From: Gyrodactylus bullatarudis
Taxonomy: Eukaryota; Platyhelminthes; Monogenea; Gyrodactylidea; Gyrodactylidae
Reading direction: 5' to 3'
DNA: 13,735 nt
NCBI GenBank assembly: GCA_012064415.1
Contig: SSNU01003029.1
Location: 1-13,735, forward strand
The translations under genes were made by a program, and so were the position numbers. Each line of letters begins with the position of its first letter. Positions within the stretch are counted from its first letter, which is position 1. Positions 10,321 through 13,735 of this stretch are shown one piece after another. Below the pieces are notes generated by a model. The model did no database searches. It worked only from the letters and a program-made list of their open reading frames with translations, and was not told where the DNA came from.

Positions 10321-10974
10321 TCTAACAAAAAAAGTGATGCTGTCCACCAGATTTTAAATAACAAGCTGTTTGAAATTACCAATAAGGCTTTCCCTAATCA
10401 TAAACTCAGCATTCTTCCCAAAACTACTAAGTTGATCCCTGACCTGAACAAAGACCTTATTCCAAAGAAAAGGAGTTATATACCTTTTCAAATGTTCTTG
10501 TGGCTCAAAGTATGTAGGACAGACTGTTAGACCAGTGAAAGTAAGAATCAAGGAACATCTATGAGTAGGCAACGTTGGTTTAGCGGTTCAAGAGCATCTT
10601 TGCAATAAAAATCACACTGCTGAATCAGCAGTGCTGATGTGAGTAATTTCAGTATCTTGTACCAAGCTGATCCATATGTTTCTCGAGCAATTAGAGAACA
10701 AGTCTTGTGCAAAGCTGAAGCCCATTACATCAAAACATTGAAACCTAACCTCTATAGGCAAAAAGAATTGGCAACACGAAAAAAGCGATTCACACAGAAA
10801 AAGAAAATTGAAAAAATCACTAGATTGCTTAATAGCCTTGTTACTAGCTGAACTAAAAGAGCAGAAAAAAGTGAGATTGATAATATTAGTGAACAAAAAG
10901 AGCAAGTAGTTGAATCTACGTCTCAATCAAATCAACTCCAGTCCTCTCTGCCCCAGCAACTATTACGAATGTGA
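10321..10974 (+). mobile_element. 5'-truncated, decayed Penelope-like retroelement: C-terminal GIY-YIG endonuclease domain
   Basis: Three readings line up as one broken protein. Frame 1 (about 10336-10475) gives FPNHKLSILPKTTKLIPDLN and NKDLIPKKR, resembling the basic connector before the nuclease. Frame 2 (10469-10639) gives KGVIYLFKCSCGSKYVGQT, then VRIKEHL, a stop (10562-10564), and HLCNKNHTAESAVLM. Frame 1 resumes (10639-10848) with IREQVLCKAEAHYIKTLKPN. The VIY...YVG pair, the Arg in the VRIKEHL helix and the Glu in EAHYIKTLKP are hallmarks of the GIY-YIG nuclease fused to the reverse transcriptase in Penelope-like elements, including the Cys-rich CSCG insert. A further open stretch runs to TGA at 10972. 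Two frameshifts and internal stops make it dead. No reverse transcriptase lies upstream, so it is 5'-truncated, as is common for such insertions. It lies antisense in an intron of the SYK-like gene. Confidence 0.85.
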
Positions 10975-11262
10975 GCAAAATTTTATTTTCTGATAAATAT
11001 AATCTATTATCAGATTTTGAGCTTGAAATTTCAATGCATATTTCGTAACGAATCGCATAATCTTCATGCGTGATGTAGCTCCTATCCTTGGCATTTTGAA
11101 AATGAATTGAATAAGGGTTTGCAAAACTTCAGGCGCCCAAACTTTATTTATGGTAAGAGGATAGTTTTTTAGCCTGTTTTTACTCTGTGATGAATCTGAT
11201 AGAAAATTATGTCTCAGAACAGCCAGTATAAAGCAGTCCAGATCTGAAGGCCAAGGATTCAT
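10963..11262 (-). CDS. Hypothetical 99-codon ORF, unrecognised
   Basis: A minus-strand ORF starts with ATG at 11262 and ends with TAA at 10963, slightly overlapping the end of the Penelope-like reading on the other strand. It begins MNPWPSDLDCFILAVLRHN and has a fairly balanced composition (Arg/Lys-rich middle, few homopolymer runs) for such AT-rich DNA. An in-frame TAG lies four codons before the ATG. I recognise no domain, and no promoter or splice signals support expression. It may be a fragment of another mobile element, part of the 3' flank of the retroelement read backwards, or chance. It is on the same strand as the SYK-like gene but inside its intron. Confidence 0.2.
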   Translation of the reverse strand: MNPWPSDLDCFILAVLRHNFLSDSSQSKNRLKNYPLTINKVWAPEVLQTLIQFIFKMPRIGATSRMKIMRFVTKYALKFQAQNLIIDYIYQKIKFCSHS

Positions 11263-12447
11263 AAGATCTAACTACAGGCTGCAAATCTAAAACATGTAAA
11301 TGCAGAAAAATAAATATTCTTTGTAATTCATCAATAGCTGTACAGTTTTGAATTTACTACCTCAAGTTTTAAAAAAGACAAAAATACGATTACAATTTGT
11401 AATTTACAAGCCCCATCAAAAAGGACAGGGGTTAAATGTTTTCGTCACTTGTATATTTCATAAGCATAGACCGTATATGCTAACAGGGGCAGAGAGGAGA
11501 AGTATTTTTGTTACACTTTAATTAATTACACTTTCATCATTCGTTACACTTTAGGCACAACACATCTAAAGAACAATTAATACCTCTACAAATAGTACCT
11601 ATCTGATAAGTGATTAAATTTCAGAGACGAAGGTCTCAAAACAGTAACTCCTGTATTCGACTGATTTTCTAGCTATTTAACTTCTCTTTAGTTCACCAGA
11701 AATGATTTTGTAATAGGAAAATATCAAACATTAATTTATTCAATAAAATAACACCATGAAAAACGATACTTGAGTCATAAAAGAAGATTTTCTGGTAATT
11801 ACAGTAACTCATTCATAGATATTTCAAAATTTTCGCATTTCTTTAAAAAATACCTATAAAATTTCTATAAATTAAATTCATTTGAAATTTATTTTAAAGA
11901 ATCAAACTTTTTCGCAGAATCAGGAATTTTCCAAAGCTTAAAATAAACATTAATACTTTTCATTTTACAATATTTTTAATTAAAAAAAATTTTATTAAGA
12001 TCATAATGCTATTTTTTCTGTATGATTCGAATTGAAATAGCTGAAACATTTTATCATTTGCCTCAGGTATGGCTAAGAAATATAAATTTTACATGTATCA
12101 CACGAAAGAGTATGTCCAAAATAAAAATAAGCCTGAAATAGATTCTCTTGAACTGATTCATTACAAGTCTCATATACTAGATCGAAATATCCTAATTTTA
12201 GTACAACCTATGAAGAAAAATTCTATTCATGAGTTGTCTTAGGACGAGGAATATTCACGAAATATACTAGAAAATTATTATATTTCATGATTCCCGACTT
12301 GTACAGTAACATATATACCAAACATCTAAAAGTAAGAAGAATACAATTAAAATAATTTCAAAGCTTAAAAAATAAATCATTATAAATAATTTAATACGAC
12401 CAATAGGAGTGAAATTAAAGAAAATAAGATAAATAGATATCTCTTAC

Positions 12448-12611
12448 AAAAAATCGCCATCATAGAGACCAGCTCTTGCAAGACGTTTCTCAGCCTCTCT
12501 CCTGCCGACCATATTGTGAAACCAGGATTGAAAAAGATGAATATCTTTTAACACAAGATACTGTAAATGCTCTCTCATTGGACCATTTAAAGCTTCTCCG
12601 ATATTTGGTCC
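12448..12611 (-). CDS. SYK-like kinase exon: inter-SH2 linker and N-terminal half of the C-terminal SH2 domain
   Basis: The acceptor reads TTCCTTCAATAG and the donor GTAAGA. The 164 bases encode 54 codons plus two bases of a Leu codon. The first 29 residues (GPNIGEALNGPMREHLQYLV onward) look helical and match the position of the inter-SH2 linker of SYK and ZAP-70. Then comes SWFHNMVGRREAEKRLARAG, the start of an SH2 domain: Trp-Phe-His, the first helix with its phosphate-contacting Arg (GRREAE), then LYDGDF leading into FLVR. The exon ends exactly inside the Leu of FLVR (phase 2), and the 136-nt exon supplies the missing base. The acceptor phase is 0 as drawn. Absence of ankyrin repeats here argues for SYK rather than Shark. 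The upstream exons lie past the right end. Confidence 0.88.
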
Positions 12612-12852
12612 CTATTGAAGGAAAAGATATTGAATCACGCTAATTTTGGAATTTTATCCAATAATTAAATTTTAAGAAAAATATGAGAATGTCCGATAAT
12701 TTTGAAATTCGCGATATGAATATATATAATATCTGAATTTTCAGCGTGAAAAATAAAAATAAATTAGAGAGAAAATACTTGAAAAATTGTATAAAACCAA
12801 TTTATGGCAATAAGTATAAAAAAAACAGATCGCCTGCTAACTCTCCTGCACC

Positions 12853-12859
12853 TTATATA
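12853..12859 (-). promoter_or_regulatory. Orphan TATA-like element at the repeat edge
   Basis: This is the same TATATAA (minus strand) as at 13550-13556, one period away. Here no tRNA follows on the minus strand, because the repeat ends 25 bases further at 12828. Confidence 0.4.
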
Positions 12860-13429
12860 TTTTTGCTACCCTCTGTCAGTTTGCTTTCTCCTCTTTACAC
12901 CTTCTCAGTGACTGCCAGCTATTTCAACCATTCCACTTCACACCCTCTTTTCACAAGCAATCTGTTTTCCAGATCAACTGCTAGCCCTCATGGGGAGGCG
13001 CCTCGAGACAACTCTCTCAGCGCGACCGATTCTCCCAAACTCCTCATCCCAACGGCTCACCGACAAACGACACTCTTTTACCAACCCACCAGAGACTGAG
13101 CTCGCCTCCGAGCACGAGAATCCTGCCGGAAATCCCGCCACCAAATACATATCCTGGCATCGCCATTCAGGTCCAGCAGGAACTCAGCACTTGCTAGAGC
13201 AGGCCTCAAACTTTGCAGACATTAGTCGAGTGCCCATGTCTACCGTCGATTGTTCATCGTCAGGTGTGCAAGAGCAGCGATAGCCTCGAGAGTCTTTCGA
13301 CAATAGAGGTATTCGGTTCAGGCTCAGCCTGCGAAGCGTCAGAAATATAGAGAAGGTGGCAGTAATGTCGCAGGAAATGGTCCAGGGATATCGATAGCAA
13401 TGAGAAGGTTTGAAAAGGAGGGACATTGG

Positions 13430-13433
13430 AAAA
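13430..13433 (-). terminator. RNA polymerase III terminator of tRNA-Tyr
   Basis: On the minus strand, TTTT begins four bases past the tRNA discriminator base, in the context CCTTTTCC. This is the minimal Pol III stop signal at the usual distance. Confidence 0.75.
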
Positions 13434-13447
13434 GGTTCCGGTGAGGC

Positions 13448-13458
13448 GGATTTGAACC
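13448..13458 (-). promoter_or_regulatory. B box (internal Pol III promoter) of tRNA-Tyr
   Basis: GGTTCAAATCC on the minus strand fits the B-box consensus GGTTCRANNCC, with A in place of the usual G as is common in animal tRNA-Tyr genes. Together with the A box at 13505-13516 it binds TFIIIC. Confidence 0.85.
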
Positions 13459-13472
13459 ACCGACCTAAGGAT

Positions 13473-13486
13473 ATCTGCGTTTGCCA
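13473..13486 (-). other. 14-nt intron of tRNA-Tyr
   Basis: The minus-strand intron reads TGGCAAACGCAGAT and lies between G37 and A38. The G three bases before the 3' splice site can pair with C32, the anticodon-intron pair that the eukaryotic tRNA splicing endonuclease recognises. The exact ends are set by homology to other tRNA-Tyr genes. Confidence 0.88.
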
Positions 13487-13504
13487 CTACAGTCCTCCGC
13501 TCTG

Positions 13505-13516
13505 CCAGCTGAGCTA
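13505..13516 (-). promoter_or_regulatory. A box (internal Pol III promoter) of tRNA-Tyr
   Basis: TAGCTCAGCTGG on the minus strand, tRNA positions 8-19, matches the A-box consensus TRGYNNARNNGG. Confidence 0.85.
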
Positions 13517-13524
13517 TCACCGGT

Positions 13525-13735
13525 GATCGCCTGCTAACTCTCCTGCACCTTATATATTTTTGCTACCCTCTGTCAGTTTGCTTTCTCCTCTTTACACCTT
13601 CTCAGTGACTGCCAGCTATTTCAACCATTCCACTTCACACCCTCTTTTCACAAGCAATCTGTTTTCCAGATCAACTGCTAGCCCTCATGGGGAGGCGCCT
13701 CGAGACAACTCTCTCAGCGCGACCGATTCTCCCAA
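13525..13735. repeat. Second unit of the 697-bp tandem repeat, cut by the window end
   Basis: These 211 bases match 12828-13038 exactly by eye. This unit presumably carries its own tRNA-Tyr near 14134-14220 in extended coordinates, outside the window. Confidence 0.93.
13550..13556 (-). promoter_or_regulatory. TATA-like element upstream of tRNA-Tyr
   Basis: TATATAA on the minus strand lies 27-33 bases before the first base of the tRNA. In several animal groups upstream TATA-like elements help Pol III start at tRNA genes. It stands out because the repeat unit is otherwise GC-richer than the flanking DNA. Confidence 0.5.

Larger units (their letters stand above)
9987..12447 (-). other. Large intron of the SYK-like gene (2461 nt) hosting a retroelement relic
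   Basis: The donor on the minus strand is GTAAGA (12447 downward) and the acceptor TATTCTGCAG (ending at 9987). It contains the Penelope-like fragment (about 10321-10974), a 99-codon minus-strand ORF, and otherwise AT-rich sequence. Near 11511-11552 TTACACTTT occurs three times at 15- and 18-base spacing. From 11560 to 12440 I saw nothing gene-like. Confidence 0.75.
7608..12611 (-). other. Partial SYK/ZAP-70-type tyrosine kinase gene (span of four visible exons)
   Basis: Four exons joined at GT-AG sites keep one open frame of 141 codons: 164, 136, 91 and 32 nt, with introns in phases 2, 0 and 1. The visible introns measure 2461, 819 and 1301 nt. The product is linker, then SH2, then linker. 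The stretch before the SH2 resembles the helical connector between the two SH2 domains of SYK and ZAP-70, with no ankyrin repeats as in the related Shark/HTK16 proteins. By family knowledge, SYK binds doubly phosphorylated ITAM tyrosines on receptor tails through both SH2 domains and then phosphorylates downstream adaptors in the cytoplasm. The N-terminal SH2 and the kinase domain are not in the window, so kinase identity is inferred from the SH2 and linker alone. I leave the symbol blank for that reason. Confidence 0.72.
13437..13523 (-). tRNA. tRNA-Tyr (GTA), intron-containing
   Basis: On the minus strand the gene begins CCGGTGA and ends TCACCGG plus discriminator A, giving a perfect 7-bp acceptor stem. 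The D arm is GCTC-AGCTGGCA-GAGC. The anticodon stem GAGGA/TCCTT encloses a CT-GTA-G loop interrupted by a 14-nt intron after position 37. The T arm is GGTGG-TTCAAAT-CCGCC. The A box (TAGCTCAGCTGG, 13516-13505) and B box (GGTTCAAATCC, 13458-13448) are both good. Spliced length is 73 nt. An intron directly 3' of the base after the anticodon is characteristic of eukaryotic tRNA-Tyr, so nuclear origin is clear. It lies in a tandem repeat, so more copies probably follow to the right. All stems are intact and it should be functional; it decodes UAC/UAU. Confidence 0.97.
12828..13524. repeat. First unit of a 697-bp tandem repeat containing tRNA-Tyr
   Basis: The 211 bases from 12828 (GATCGCCTGCTAACTCTCC...) to 13038 recur at 13525-13735 with no difference that I could find, giving a period of 697. 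The unit is clearly GC-richer than the DNA to its left, which is typical intron sequence up to 12827. The change of composition and the start of homology coincide at 12828, so this is the left edge of the repeat. The unit contains one tRNA-Tyr gene on the minus strand at its right end, and about 600 bases in which I recognise no other RNA or protein gene. Plus-strand ORFs of 117 and 97 codons and minus-strand ones of 80 and 86 codons lie here but have no protein motifs; the 117-codon one straddles the repeat edge. Confidence 0.92.

Noticed and set aside
10354..10926. Minus-strand ORFs of 72 and 104 codons
   Set aside because: They are antisense shadows of the Penelope-like GIY-YIG reading.
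11511..11552. Three TTACACTTT repeats
   Set aside because: Short, unevenly spaced and without other structure; not a CRISPR array or a clear satellite.
12746..13099. 117-codon plus-strand ORF
   Set aside because: It begins in unique AT-rich DNA and runs across the tandem-repeat edge, so it is an accident of the junction; the repeat part has no protein motif and does not read the same way within the array.
13260..13340. Possible second Pol III gene in the repeat unit (GGTTCAGGCTC resembles a B box)
   Set aside because: No matching A box, cloverleaf or terminator at a suitable distance on either strand.
12990..13520. Overlapping 80-97-codon ORFs on both strands in the repeat unit
   Set aside because: They overlap each other and the tRNA gene and have no recognisable domain; long frames are expected in this GC-richer segment.

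Overview
The window looks like AT-rich nuclear DNA from an invertebrate animal. Short protein-coding exons with GT-AG splice sites are separated by long introns. There is an intron-containing eukaryotic tRNA gene, a decayed retroelement with a GIY-YIG nuclease domain, and degenerate foldback repeats. Nothing looks bacterial, viral or CRISPR-like. I cannot name the species.

The main protein gene lies on the minus strand between about 12611 and 7608. Four exons (12611-12448, 9986-9851, 9031-8941, 7639-7608) join without a stop into 141 codons. They encode the end of an inter-SH2 helical linker, a complete SH2 domain and the start of the next linker. Domain order and motifs best fit the C-terminal SH2 domain of a SYK/ZAP-70-type tyrosine kinase. 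The first SH2 domain should lie beyond the right edge of the window. The kinase domain should lie further along the minus strand, but I found no kinase exon in 1-7600.

Region by region. Positions 1-2770 are AT-rich with one dispersed repeat near the left end. Positions 2773-3482 hold a plus-strand, frame-shifted coding-like stretch I cannot identify. Positions 3480-6140 hold at least two copies, in opposite orientations, of a foldback (inverted-repeat) element, plus older debris. Positions 6141-7607 look empty. The SH2 introns follow. The largest of these carries a 5'-truncated, frame-shifted Penelope-like retroelement 3' end at about 10321-10974, and an unexplained 99-codon minus-strand ORF just beyond it.

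From 12828 to the window end the composition changes sharply to a GC-richer tandem repeat with a 697-bp period. The repeat unit contains a well-formed tRNA-Tyr(GTA) gene with a 14-nt intron, a TATA-like element upstream and a Pol III terminator downstream. The second unit is cut by the window edge, and its 211 visible bases match the first unit exactly. This is the left edge of a tandem tRNA-Tyr gene repeat, lying in the same orientation as the kinase gene and probably within one of its introns. It is the most unusual feature here.
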